Below, piece by piece: positions 24,319 to 36,346 of a stretch of DNA of 64,000 bases. Numbering within the stretch: position 1 is the stretch's first letter; the number at the start of each line of letters is the position of its first letter. The position numbers and the translations under genes are program-made. The DNA lies in contig WBVU01000010.1 in assembly GCA_009192285.1 (NCBI GenBank), positions 62,001-126,000 of the forward strand. Reading direction: 5' to 3'. The notes beneath the pieces are model-generated. The model was not told the DNA's origin and ran no database searches. It worked only from the letters and a program-made list of their open reading frames with translations. Source of the stretch: Morchella semilibera (lineage: Eukaryota; Ascomycota; Pezizomycetes; Pezizales; Morchellaceae).

Positions 24319-25810
24319 CTAAGCATCTTTCTTCAGTGACACCGCTCTCCTTGCCAGCAATGGTGACCCTCCCCCCGTTGCGGTTTCCCAGTCATGGGCA
24401 TCCAAACAGGCCTGTCTGCTCGCCAACACCGCAGGTCTTGTTCTCTTCCGAACCTCTTCTTCATAAGAATCCACTGCCTCTCTTAATCCTACCTTCCCCT
24501 CTTGCACCTCGACCAACTTACCCACCAGCTTTGCCGCATCCATAATCCCGTGGTTTGCAGCCTCTCCACGATCTATACTCTCTATCAGTTTTACGACCTT
24601 AAACGCTAATTTTTTTTCAAAAAAAAAAACAAGAACCACTTACACATAGTCATAGCATGTGCAGCATCTCCCACCAACGTCGCTCTTCCACACCGATTAT
24701 CCCACTCTAGACAAGGCCAATCTGCCAATCTGACATCTGTCACCTCCGTCCCCTCAGGAACCGCCATCACCGCGCTTTTAAAAGGTTCCGCGAAGTCAAC
24801 CGCTTGCTGCTTCATTTTCTCAAGTCTCTCTGCTGAGTTTTTGGGCATTTTCTCACCGGCAGCAGGCCGCCAGGAGATGATGAATTGGATGGTGTAGTAA
24901 TCCCCGCCAGTTGCGTTAGTTTGTGGTGTATCAATTGCTATCAGAACACAGAACACGTTAGCTGAATCTAGAGGGAAGCCCAGGAAGATGCCTACTAGAG
25001 AACCAAAGAAATTCCCCAGTAACTGGATGCATTCCCTGGAACAGCAGGGGATCATAAGCTCGGAGGGGAGCGGCCTGTTCGGGCGTGAATTGAACTGCAA
25101 GTCCGCTGCTCCGAATAGGGAGAGGCTGCAGCTGGTATGTATCCGGGCAGAGAATTTCACGGGTACGAGATCTCGACCCTTCCGCACCAATGAGGATACT
25201 CCCTGATGCCGTAGTTCCATCCTCAAAGAACGCTGTCACGCCCTTATCTGTGGTCTCGAAGTTTACAAGCTTCTTGTTCCACTGAAGGCTCCACATATAA
25301 GCTGCTGACCCCAAATTCCTATGAAGCGCACATACCTGGACGGGAATATCCTCAACCAACAATCGCCTCAATCCCTCCCGCTTGATTCGCAACCTCTTGT
25401 TTGGCGGTACCTTGGTTTCCACTGCCCCTGTCTGTAAGTTCAGAAATAAGAAGTTCCCCCGGTCGACCTTCCCCTGTTCAGGGTCAACCTGAATATCGAG
25501 GAGCTTCTCGCGAATAGTCGTGGGGAGACATATGTCCAGGCTCGGGAGGGCCCAATGAATTGTGATTCCCCAGCCTTGACCTCTAGAAGTGGCGGAGGCG
25601 TCGCGCTCGAACACAGTGAACGGGATATTATACTAGCGCCGTCCTATCAGTAATGGATAACACAGTTGGCACGGGACGGGGGGAGTTAGGAAAAATGCCT
25701 ACCTTTCGGAGAGCTTGAGCGAGGGTGGTGCCGACAACTCCAGCTCCAACTATCAGTACATGAAGCTGCGCCGACTCATCGGCCTTTTGTTCTGCGTCCA
25801 AACGTGTCAT
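24319..25810 (-). CDS. FAD-dependent monooxygenase (PHBH fold)
   Basis: Five exons in phase: 25810-25703, 25632-25336, 25281-24996, 24937-24644 and 24572-24319, 412 aa. The Rossmann dinucleotide motif is VLIVGAGVVGTTLAQAL at about residues 18-34. The middle motif is GSILIGAEGSRSRTRE, and the third FAD motif is LVGDAAHAMTM followed by YRGEAANHGIMDA across an intron. These are the three signatures of flavin-dependent aromatic hydroxylases (FAD_binding_3). The second intron is 54 nt, frame-neutral and stop-free, so an unspliced reading adds 18 residues. Splicing restores the family pattern IPVQ-WNKKL. The substrate is unknown, and no neighbouring secondary-metabolism genes are seen. Confidence 0.88.
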
Positions 25811-27630
25811 GTTACACCCCTTTTCTTTTTTTTTCCTAACGATGATCAACGGCTATATCACAGTAAGAGTAGTGGTAGTGTGGGCTCCTAGGGGCCAAAG
25901 GAAGGGAGGTATTACTTCTCTTACATGGGCGGCCATGCTATGGTCCGCAGTGGTTCGATTCTCCCAGACCACCTGGTATACCCCTGCATAACTGGCGCAC
26001 GGCGCCCTTTCAAGCTGCTGCTTCTATATTTAAAAAAAGAAAAGAAACAAAGGAAAAAGGAAAAAGGAAAAAGGGTGAGAGAGAGAATCGGTTACGATTG
26101 CGACTGCGGGTATATTATCTTCCTGTCTGCAGTCCGGTTATGTGGCTTCTAGGGCCGGACGGTAAGCACGCAGATGGCGAAGAGCATCTGCCAGGCAGGG
26201 ATTATTTCAGCCGTGGGGCAAAAAGCTTGTTATGTGGGTCTGCATCCAAGAATCATGGGGCGTCACTCGTAATATTAAGGCTAATAATATGGGGCGCTCA
26301 ATTATGATATTAGTCGGTGGAATATTGGTGACTCTGCAAGTTATGGAATTGGCAAGGTTGCGATTTATCAAGACTGGTCAGGTTTAATTTAATCTGGCAA
26401 CCCATACTAAAAATACAAAAAAGACAACCGCCAAAATATACATACAGGTTGATATAAGCTCTATAGACCTTAATTCCAGTTCCCTCCCACATATCTCCTT
26501 CCGACTGGAAAGGACGTTAAATCAGTATACACAATAGTAATAGCTGGGGGGTGCAAAAGTATATTCAAATGGCCCTGTTATTACTATTATATATAAACAC
26601 CCACCCCCGAAACCTGCCTAGTATTTGTAACCAAGCTATTCCGCGGGGGGCAAGATTATGATCACATCAATTACCATAACGGTAGACCGGCAATGATCAA
26701 AACCACACCAAAACCCGCTCTCCACACACCTACCCCACACACCCCAATTAAGACCCTACTTACATGCAACAACAACAACAACATATCCCCCATCGCCTAA
26801 TCTACCAAACAAATTACTTTTTTTCGAGGGACCCGCATCTGTACCCCGCATGACGTGCAGTGCAGTGTGTTAACAGTAGGTACCTAGCTAATAATGATAG
26901 TATGTATGTATACAACAACCCTATTCCAACCTACCGGTACAGATGCTCCCGTCACGCGAGGAGCATGGACCAACATAACCAAACGCACGTCCCTGAGCTA
27001 GCCATCAATAGTTACATGCAACTAATCAATTACCGGTCTGAGAACTGGCGTTCCCAGGTTCAAAGTGACTCAATCTGAAACACAGTCTGCACTCACTGTG
27101 GATTGGGGAGGTAGCCAGTCTGAGTCCTAATACTTGTGTGTACTGGGGGAGCTTCTGGCGGGGTAAGCATGGATGATGGATGGACTCGTATGATGAAGTC
27201 ACTGGAATGTAATCAAGTCGCAAGTCGCAAGAGAGGAGGGCTTAGAACGAATGAGTTTTAAACCTCGTTCAATAACTACATGTAACTTTTTGACAGCCAA
27301 CAAGCCACTCCCCACTCCCCAACCCCTGACCCTAACCAAACAAAAGAAAAATTGAAAAACTGGAAAAAAGAAAAAAAGAAAAAAGAAAAAAGAAAAAAAA
27401 CATGAATAATAAAATATAAGTAGGTAGGTAAACAGCTAGAACCCGTCATCCTTCCTATAAACCGCTCAATTATAAAGATCTTCTTGCTATCCCACCAAGA
27501 ATCATGTTCTCATCTGAATCTACTCGGGAGATGATTAAAAAAAAAAAAAAAAAAAAGCACGTATTTCCAGTTTGCTCCACACTCCATCCAATAAGTCTAT
27601 TTATTTCTTGTGTACCGTGTATTCTCTCCT
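25811..27630. other. Intergenic
   Basis: 1.8 kb with no gene. It contains A-rich runs (26029-26072, 27340-27400) and a poly-A run at 27538-27557. A B-box-like string at 25952 is not part of a foldable tRNA. Confidence 0.5.
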
Positions 27631-29399
27631 CTAATAAATCCCAGGAATGATTCTGTACTTGACGATGCTGCAGTACTTTTTCCAGTCCGGGCCATATTTC
27701 CCAGTACATCTCGCGTCATCTCTGCCGCATCTTTGAATAAGAAGGATGGTCATGAAGATCGCATATGTCCAAGGGAGAAGGTTGTCAACTCCACAGACTG
27801 CACAGACACTGTATGAGAGAATAAGATCCCCAAGGTAGTTTGCGTGACGGACAAACCCCCACCAGCCTAGTTGTAATTTGTTAGTTCATTATTGTTCAAA
27901 AAGGGGGTTGGGGGATGGGGGGCGATAAGACTAACCAGAACAAAGAAGTAATGACTCGTGATCCTTTCCATCTTCGGTCTTGTACGATGCCTTGATGACC
28001 TCCGCCTTCTTTCCCCAAATTAAACATTCTCCTCCGGTACGTCTGACAATATCCTTCTGGTGGTTGACAGATCGGAAGATGATATATCCAGACACACCAA
28101 TCATAAGCAGAGCGACTGCAACGGGTGTGGGCAAATCAACGGGGTAACGAGCAAGGTACTGCGCTTGCAGGGTGTAAACAGTTGGTAACCAAACCATTGA
28201 CCCCCAGGCAAGATAAAATCCATAATGGTCGTGGCAGATATCGATTGTGCGGAGGTACCTGCAGTGGGTAAACATTAGCGCCGGCAGATAACAGCCGGGT
28301 AAAAGCTACGAACCAGTCTTCGTTGATAAAGAAGTCCACAACGTAAAAGGCATGTAAGATGTTTACGATAATCATCGAGTTTGTGATGTAACCAATTCTC
28401 TCGTATTGCCAAGCAGCATAAGACAAGTCGCTACAATTATGTCAGTGGCCCACTCGACAATTAATCCACGGAAAAGCACAAATCCAGCTTACATCAAAGT
28501 CCAGGCAACAATTCCTGGCCGTCCGTTATGGAAAAGCTTGAAGTCCCACCATTGCCCAAATCTCGGGTTCAGCTCAATCCCCATGTAGAAATCGTAGATC
28601 TTTGAACCTAAAATCCAAAGTTAGAAACAATCCGTATGCGGGTGAATTTGGGTTCGAATTGCCACTTACCACTGAACTTGCGGTCGTCGGGGTGCGTAGG
28701 AGCAATGTGTGCCTTCACATATGAAATACCAGCCAAGAAGAACCCGTAAACGTTGAAAACCACCATCAAACCGTCCCAGTTCTTTGCAATAAATGCCGGG
28801 TCGAGATAACCGTAGTAAACCGCAACAACAGCGAGAACATGGGTAAGAGCCCACGCCTGCAAACCATTGACCTTGTAGGGAAGAAGATGTCCAGCCGGAG
28901 TGCGCTGACCATAACCGATGTTGCTCGGGAGCCATCGGTAGAGTATAGCCTGGAAGATAAGCCAAGCAGCATATCCCAATGTTGCCTTCGTCGTTGGTCG
29001 AGGCGCGTAGAGCGCAATAAGCTTCAAGGGGTTGTTTGTAGCATATGCCCACAATGTGCTCGTGATGCTTCCATTGAAATGGGTAAGGGCAACGGAGAAT
29101 AGAATCGCCAATATGGGGCAGAATACCATGATAGCACCACAGCCGAGTACACTCAACCAAGAATCACCATTGAATCGACCCCATGAAGGATTGATGTGAT
29201 TCTCTGGGGAACCGTCACGTACTTTTCGACGGTTCACGCCTTTCTTTTCACTGAAAGCAGAAGTATGCTTTATGACAGACTTCTTATGAGATGTTGAGAT
29301 AGGAGCAGAAGTTTCGGGGTCAACAAAAGATTGAGATGTAAGAGAACCACGAAGAGTGGACTCAGTTGATCGAGCAAGCGAGCGAGGATTTAGCACCAT
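27631..29399 (-). CDS. Sterol delta-7 reductase, DHCR7-like (ERG4/ERG24 superfamily)
   Basis: Five exons in phase: 29399-28670, 28607-28493, 28430-28314, 28258-27936 and 27866-27631, 506 aa. About 85 polar N-terminal residues precede eight or nine predicted TM helices. The diagnostic segment [19 protein letters not shown], the C-terminal [15 protein letters not shown] and the end YRIIPGIY are present. Within this superfamily the IDICHDH.GFYL.WG string marks 7-dehydrocholesterol reductase. C14 reductases (Erg24/TM7SF2) have MDITHDGFG and Erg4 differs further. The expected reaction is NADPH reduction of the delta-7 bond of a delta-5,7 sterol in the ER. In a fungus that would convert ergosterol-type sterols to delta-5 sterols such as brassicasterol. 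The reaction is inferred from motif identity. Confidence 0.9.
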
Positions 29400-32300
29400 T
29401 GTAGGTGATAATAGGCAGTGACAGTGAGTGAAGGGACCGTCTTTCTGTCAATTGGATGATATCCTGATGGGATGGGATGTGTAAGGTAAGGGGAATGGAG
29501 GAATTTAGAGGGAGAATCCAACGACTATCTATGTATTCAATCGTAAGCACAGACATAAGAAAAAAGAGAGCAGTAGGTAGCAGTAGTAGTACCAAGGAGA
29601 CCAGACGCACCACACCCACACACACAAACACGCACCCACACTCTTCTTCTTACCCTTACCCACCCACAGATAATGGAAGGGGGAAGGAAGAGTTCGGTTG
29701 GGAGGGGGGGGAAGGGAACTGTGGCTGGGGTGACGTGTCTCTCTCTCTCTCTTCCGTCTGCTTCTGTGTAGCTGCTACATGTACTTTAGTTCTCTTGATA
29801 CTACTCTAGAGTACATAATGTACTTCATCACCTGCTGCTAATACATCTAGCTACATATACCTACATGACTGCTTGCTTCACTCACCTATGTGGGGAAGTA
29901 ATGTGATGGTAAGCTCTCCTCCGAAATGTGAATTGATTTCAACAAGCTAATTCTGTGATCAGGATTGATAAACGTAAGTATACGTTATAGATACTTATCT
30001 CTCGTTCCGTAGAACGTTCAAACCAAACCATGGCTTGAAAATCCCCACGTTTAACGGTTTACAACTAAATCAATCCCGCACATATCTAATCCCTTCCCCA
30101 AATGTCTCTTTTCTCCACATACACTAAAAATTTTTGGTTCAGTCCGATTGAGCCTCATCTCCCGGCTCTCTAGTCCACTCTCCGCGTCTACTCTCAGTCA
30201 CCCCTCACAAGTTTTACAGGGAGTACCCACTGTACCTGCTGCACATGGGCTGAAAAAAAAAAAAAAACACCATCCCGTATCCCCCCCCTTTTCGCCGGCT
30301 GCATGTTGAGCGCTGGACGACAGGTAAAAAGGCAGGTTGGCAGGCACACACCACTGGGCAAACACGCACACACACACACGGGAAGCCTAGCTGTAGTGAT
30401 ATCACCAAATGCAGCCAAATCCAAGAGTTTTAAGCAAGGCTGCTTCGCCTCATTTCCTCCTCTGGGACTGGTTTGTACGACAAGTGGGCCCTGCCGATCC
30501 TGGTTTGGCACCACTGAAAAAAAAAAGATCTCGGTTATCTAAACAACCTTATCTGTATGAATTAGTACCTTATCTGGCCGGCCGCAGTATTTGGGTGCCA
30601 TCACCGGTCAAGTGATAGAAATTATTATGGATGCTTCCACATATACTCCCCATGAATTATTCTACATGCGTGTGCTCTTTCTTCCCTCTGGCTCGATTTT
30701 TATTAAACACATCCCGATCTCTGCAAGATGATCAACTCAACTTTCGGCCGTTATCCCGTGCCAATAAGGTACGTACAGCTCGGATCGTTCCCCGAAAACA
30801 GAAAGCGATGTGAAGCCGAGAGTACATGTAATTGGTAGGAGATGGAATGCGAATGTAAGTCCTGTATTATCCACTGGGTCCCTACTTGGAGTGTACTCTA
30901 CTAATCTTAATCAGCAAATAGTAAGAACGGACCACCTCAAAACTAAAACAACCCCTAACCCCGCCAGATTCTAGTCTGGCTCATTCCCTAGGCGACGCGT
31001 AACACCGTATTGGGACGCGACATGCTCCATCCAACCCCCCCACCCCCCCATGTCCCAACCGATCCCTAACCAGAAATCCCAACCAATTTCTCCAGGACAC
31101 ACCGAATTTCATTTCGACTCAAGGCTTAGCCTACGACCGGATAAAAATAGTCAGTACTGCTTATTTTGCGTCCCCTTCCGGGTCAATTAATGAGCTGACG
31201 ACTTGACGAGAGGCCGCAACTGCAAATAGGCATAGATATAGCTATGTATGCACAAACAAAAGGAGGGCATTGGGCATGTAGGCATCAGTACAATCCTTGG
31301 ATTCCCAGGTCTTTGAGTGTTTGGGCCGGTTCTAGTTTCCAAGCCTCTTGGTAAGGGTTAGGGCTCCCCTTAATTTGGATCTTCTACCTAGTCTTTCTCG
31401 GTGTTTTCCTATTCCAGCCAATTTTCTGATCATATTACCAGCTGTCAGATATAATTATCAATTTACGCTTCTTGGCCCTTCCGTGAGGGACGTGCGAAGC
31501 CTAGATTCGTGGAAGATTATGTAGCAGGTTGCATTGAAGGAATTGGCATTCTAGCTAGGATTCGATATTCTGGAATGATTATCGAAAGTTTTGTGTTGAT
31601 CGAATAGCAGCGTTACAGATATGTCGATACCAAGAGGTTTAATTTAAAAAACGTGCCTTGTGCCCCCCCCTCCCTTGGAACCCTTGAGTCTTGACTCTTG
31701 AGTGGCTGGTAAGCTTTTTGTTTAATTATTGGACAGCTTCCGGCGGATGACACCGACCGGGTGGGTGTTACGAGACCCTATTGACATTTCGGATATCTAC
31801 GACGAATACGATCACACTGTCTCACTCGATTTTACACTTCCTCCTCGCGGGAATGTAGTTTCATCTACCATACTGGTGGTGATGGCACCAAGCACAGCTA
31901 CATCCACAGAACTGCTGCTGCGCATACCCACTCTACAAGTCTAGTCTGGAATAGCACAGGAACCGACAGTCAACTCAGCACGTACATACATGTATCTCCT
32001 ACTAAGGGGTCTGTAGCAACAGTACCGAACACCGACAGTTCTCGGATAAAGAGTTTCCGGACTCCGATCCGAGGCATTGTTGGTACTCCTTGCAATCCAA
32101 TTGACAGTCTGTGGATTGAGTTCCTGTCGGGGAATAGTTTGCGCAAAGCTAGATCGGGTGCTTCAAAACATAGTAGTAGAAACCTTCGAGATGCGGCAGG
32201 TGGGCACCGTCGTGGTGGAATGGGATCCGGCACGGAACCTGCGCGTCCTACCCACCCTCTACTTCCTGGGGTACCCTGGACACGGATTATTGAGTAGGGT

Positions 32301-33543
32301 TCTAGAAATAGTTCTTTCCTCTCTACCTATTTTCGGGAGGCTGCTCTATATAATAAAATTGTTTAACGTCGCCTACATACTCTACCCTATTTGCCCTACC
32401 GTGTATCTCCTACCCTACCATGATCACGCCCGATCATCCCCCCCCCTCCCCCCACTTTAAATATCGGGGCAAAGATCTGAAACATGAAAGGATGTCCACC
32501 CCGGCATCGAGTAGGGCATGGTCGCTCCCTACACGACCGCGTACGCAACCATCTGTCCTGAACCCTTACAGGCCTGTTGAGGTACACTCGCTTCGCCGCA
32601 TAGGTGCCGTCTTGATAATTACAGGATACCTAGCGCGAGCGCGGCTTTTTAAGTTTCGGGGAGACCTTACCTTGGGGGTGAAGAGGATCTGCGGTGATGA
32701 TCGTGGTGGGGTAAGCACATGTTACGACGATTGGTGGGTGGGTTGTGATCTCAAGATCAATGATAGTTTTGTGGGATTTCGATTGGGGGGTTATTTTTTT
32801 TTTTTTTTTTTGCGGGAGGGGAGGAGGGTGGGTTTACTTACTGGATAGGTCGGAACTGGAGAGTATGTAGGATCCTCTGGATGTACTCTTTTCCAGTACA
32901 GAGTCGATTTGCTATCTGGCCGGATTTACAGCTACAACTCCACAAGAACTACGGGATTCCAGATTGAGTTTGCGGCGAAAAAAAAAAGATTCTCATAAAG
33001 TTTCTCGCGTACGGGATCCATAGGAAGCGATTGGCATATTGAGTTTCAGCACATTGAGTTTCATTTCTATGATAATGAGGTGCGACTGTTGACGCCTCAC
33101 TCCAGTACTGCACTAGGATAGATGATAAATAATTGAGCACTTTTAAACCACGGCCTTTTTTTTTTTTAAAAAAAAAGGGAAGGGAAGGGAAGGGAAAGAT
33201 CCTCAATCATGATGAAACAAGGGTTGGAAGGTAGGGTTTGTGCCTAGGACTAGTTGGTATGAGAGCTGATCTCAGACGCTCTAACCAAACAAGCCAGTTA
33301 CAATCTAAACACCCAAGAAAGTCATGGAGGATCATAAAGTGGGGATAGTTGTTTCTAGCATAGGTACAGTAAGAATTAATTGTGGTTTTACAGGAAGATT
33401 CTAACTTCTAACTAGTTAAAACTACCCTAAGACTATGAGGGAAAATGGATTCAGTACTCTAAGAATTACCAGCAGACCGTAACAAAAAAGGATTATTCTG
33501 AAAATTACGCCTCTAATCCACAGGCTTCCTACTATCATACTCC
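29400..33543. other. Long gene-poor stretch
   Basis: 4.1 kb without a confident gene. 29560-29820 is a microsatellite-like promoter flank (CACA, CTCT). 30255-30380 has A- and CA-runs. 31640-33200 contains several overlapping open frames in different phases that look partly protein-like but have no joinable start. T- and A-runs occur at 32797-32812 and 33157-33176. I could not identify a transposon. Confidence 0.45.
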
Positions 33544-34794
33544 CTACCAATAAAGAGCATTGAGATCCGCCAGGTAATCGTTATCAATCTCATAGTCGTC
33601 GCTCCAGTCTTGAAGCTCGTTATCATCAGCGAACTTGGTGATACCGTCAATGAAGTCATATACCTGGTATAGACCCCTCATATCCGCCTCCCTCGTATCT
33701 CCCGCGGGCCCCCCCGAGAAATCCATAATCAGCGCACTCCCATCACGATCGATCATGACATTTTCGGGCACTGCACGCCCCCAGATGACCGCCGCCTTAT
33801 GGAGTAGCCCGACTGCTTCCCCAATCTGGCTCTTCCACTTCCAGCCCTCTGTCCTTGAGCAAGTCTTAATCCCGCTCAACTGCCCAACCTTCCCCCTACG
33901 TGCCCTCAACACCACACCGTCCACCATCTCCTCGCCCTCCTCTGTCGTACCCGTCCCATTCACCGTCACAAGGCCCACCAACTGCATAATCGAATGCTGT
34001 CTCGGCGTCCTCACCAGCGCGTCCACCTCGCGCCGCAGCGCAGCAGCATTATAATAGCAATGCCCGGGCTTCACCCAGCAACGTCTCCCCGCAACGACGG
34101 CCGCATACAATCCTCTCTGCATATTCCTCCCCAGCTCAACCTCATTACGGTCAAACGTCAACACGCCTACATGCATGTTCCTAATCATGCACCTCTCCAC
34201 CGGCGGATACCGTCTCGGCGACTCATGCACCGTAAACTCCAGTCCGAGCTGCCTTGCTGTCGTCGTCGCCTGCAGCTTAATCACCGGCCCCCGCTCGCCC
34301 GTGTACGGGTCGTCATACTCGTCGCTACACGGTCCCATGGCCATCCGTGCAGCATGGTCCTTTCGCAGCGTCGGCAAGAACAGGTTGACGCAGGAATTGG
34401 CTGAGAGGCGCTGGCGTGTATCGTCTTTTGCGAGGAGGGCGTCGTACAGAGCGCGCAGGCAGATGTTCTCGGCGCAGTAGGTGTATGCGGGGTTGTAAGT
34501 GAGGAGGAGGTGGTAGCGGAGGGTTCCGAGGTCGAGGATCTGCTCGAAAGTGTTGCAAGTGACGAAGAGGGAGCGGTAGATGGGGGTTAACTCTGGGACT
34601 GCAGTGGGGGAGGAGGGGGGGAGGAATTGGTGGGGACTGGTGGAGACTTTGTCGACATCGGTGGGGGCGGGGGCGGGGGGGAAGGAAGCCGAGGTGGATA
34701 TGGAGGGTTGGTGGATGAGGTATTGGCAGCGGAAGGTGTAGTCGAGGCCAGGCCCTGGGGCGCGCCCGGGCTGATCATTGCGAGAGGGAGGCAT
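33544..34794 (-). CDS. Protein-kinase-like protein lacking catalytic residues
   Basis: Single uninterrupted frame, 416 aa. The first 60 residues are Pro/Ser-rich. The C-terminal 120 residues have the lower-lobe layout of a protein kinase (helix LLHKAAVIWG, then RAVPENVMIDRDGSALIMDFSGG). The usual catalytic H/WGD...K..N loop reads WGRAVPEN, so the catalytic Asp is Arg and the Lys is Val. The metal-binding DFG reads DFS followed by GG. The N-lobe Lys and glycine loop are not obvious. Fungal genomes carry many such small kinase-like proteins; this one is predicted inactive or atypical. A DDNELQDWSDDYEIDND acidic tail ends the protein. The ORF is GC-rich compared with its flanks. Confidence 0.65.
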   Translation of the reverse strand: MPPSRNDQPGRAPGPGLDYTFRCQYLIHQPSISTSASFPPAPAPTDVDKVSTSPHQFLPPSSPTAVPELTPIYRSLFVTCNTFEQILDLGTLRYHLLLTYNPAYTYCAENICLRALYDALLAKDDTRQRLSANSCVNLFLPTLRKDHAARMAMGPCSDEYDDPYTGERGPVIKLQATTTARQLGLEFTVHESPRRYPPVERCMIRNMHVGVLTFDRNEVELGRNMQRGLYAAVVAGRRCWVKPGHCYYNAAALRREVDALVRTPRQHSIMQLVGLVTVNGTGTTEEGEEMVDGVVLRARRGKVGQLSGIKTCSRTEGWKWKSQIGEAVGLLHKAAVIWGRAVPENVMIDRDGSALIMDFSGGPAGDTREADMRGLYQVYDFIDGITKFADDNELQDWSDDYEIDNDYLADLNALYW

Positions 34795-36346
34795 TGGACG
34801 TGGTTTTATGTGAATGAGCGTGCAGCAGTGCGGATGGTTGCCAGGTGGGTGTTGGGGGCTAGATGTCTGGGGTGGAGGGGGTATAGATGGACTGCGAGAT
34901 GTTTGGAGGAGTATCCTTGCGGTGAGCGTTCAAACTCTCTTTTCCGCTGTTGTTGTTGCGTACGGGGGCGGGATGGTGGTTGGAGTAGGCGGTAGATACA
35001 ATCCCCGGCCCGGGCAGGTTGATCCATATGACGAGCGAGTGATAGCTTGTGAGTGTAGTTAATCGGCGAAGTTAAGCCAACCCGGTAATGGTTGATCACA
35101 AAGCTCTTTAGGATGGAAGCCGCCGAACGGGATTTGGGCCTTCCAAGAGTAACTGGATTGTAACATAATCCGAATCAATAATCTACTCCGGACATCTTGC
35201 ATTAGAAATTTCCATGATCAGCCCTACGATCAAGCTGCCCTAGCTACGATATGGCATATGCTGCTGATCGTACTGACCATTATGCAGCTACCACCGACTC
35301 TACACGGTGGTCGAGATGGTATCAGGCCAGCGTCTACTTCTTGTGGTGGGGGATTTTTTTATAACGAGACATGCTGTCAAGTGCAGTACATGAGTGTGTA
35401 TATGCATAGATGGCTGTATTATATTAGAAGGCTCAGAATGAACCTTCCTAAGTAAGTATATGTACCTCCTACATGCGAACTGATATTCTTCCTCTACAGA
35501 TACCCTTTAGTATATTGTACACGTTTATGTACGTGCATCCACTTGCGTCGAATGCTTTTTACCTTGGTCTTTGGTCTTTGTGTGCACATACTACACTTGG
35601 AAGATAAGTATATGTTGTGCCTGCTTCATAAACTACCGCGTAACTACATGTATGTCTGAACACGAGACTATCCGGTTCCCTACAACCGCTTATCTTCCTT
35701 GAAGCAGCCAACTTAAGCTTATAATACTAGGACCCCATAAGAACCGTACGTTTTTACTATTTCGTCTTCTGCATCTGGGCTCCTTAATATACTGCAACCT
35801 AAGAAGCACATAACCGCATGCCACAGGGAAAGACACCTAGGCGGAGTAAGGTTAACCCCGGGTTCCCCCAGCCTTCCGCGGGGCACGGCGCTCTGTCTCG
35901 TAAAGATTTAATTGCTGGCTCTATGGTACGTCCCTTGCATACATACTTATGTATCTTGAGTATATTTACCCCTAGCATGGCTTTGCTATTAGTGTCCACT
36001 ATATTATATGGGAGGCTGGGATATTAGGTAAAGATGCTATAGGTACTATAAAATTTAATAGCTACATCAATTAACTGCATGTAGATATCCGCCGTACTCA
36101 AGGCATAGAGTATGGTGATGGGTATCAATCATAATTCTAAGCTCAGTCATTCACGATCTATCAGGGGAGATATATGTATTGTTCAAGTTTCGTTTTTCTT
36201 CAGAATAATTACCGAAGGGATGATCCTCCGCAGGACCACACCCGGAATGCGACCTCCTTTGGTACCAGCCTCTTGTCCTGAAATGTAGATAAAGCCTAGC
36301 CGATACCCTCTCAATTGCCCGGTCCCCCTGAATCACAAAAAACACA
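34795..36346. other. Intergenic
   Basis: No gene seen. A CGAGTGAT motif lies 0.24 kb upstream of the kinase-like gene's start at 35036, and a TACATGTA at 35644. Confidence 0.5.
35036..35052 (+). promoter_or_regulatory. CGAGTGAT-N5-RTGA motif, copy 5
   Basis: Spacer AGCTT, second part GTGA. 0.24 kb upstream of the kinase-like gene. Confidence 0.65.

Noticed and set aside
25940-25990. tRNA-like B-box (GGTTCGATTC)
   Set aside because: The T-stem bases do not pair and no A-box, D-arm or acceptor stem can be found at the right distance.
11627-29399. Secondary-metabolite cluster (P450, FAD monooxygenase, reductase)
   Set aside because: No synthase or terpene cyclase is present, and unrelated genes (Hsp70-like, TPR) separate the oxidases. 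The reductase is a sterol enzyme.
33240-33300. tRNA-like string (ACTAGTTGGTAT followed by AGAGC...GCTCT)
   Set aside because: The putative anticodon stem encloses an 11-nt loop and there is no T-arm downstream.
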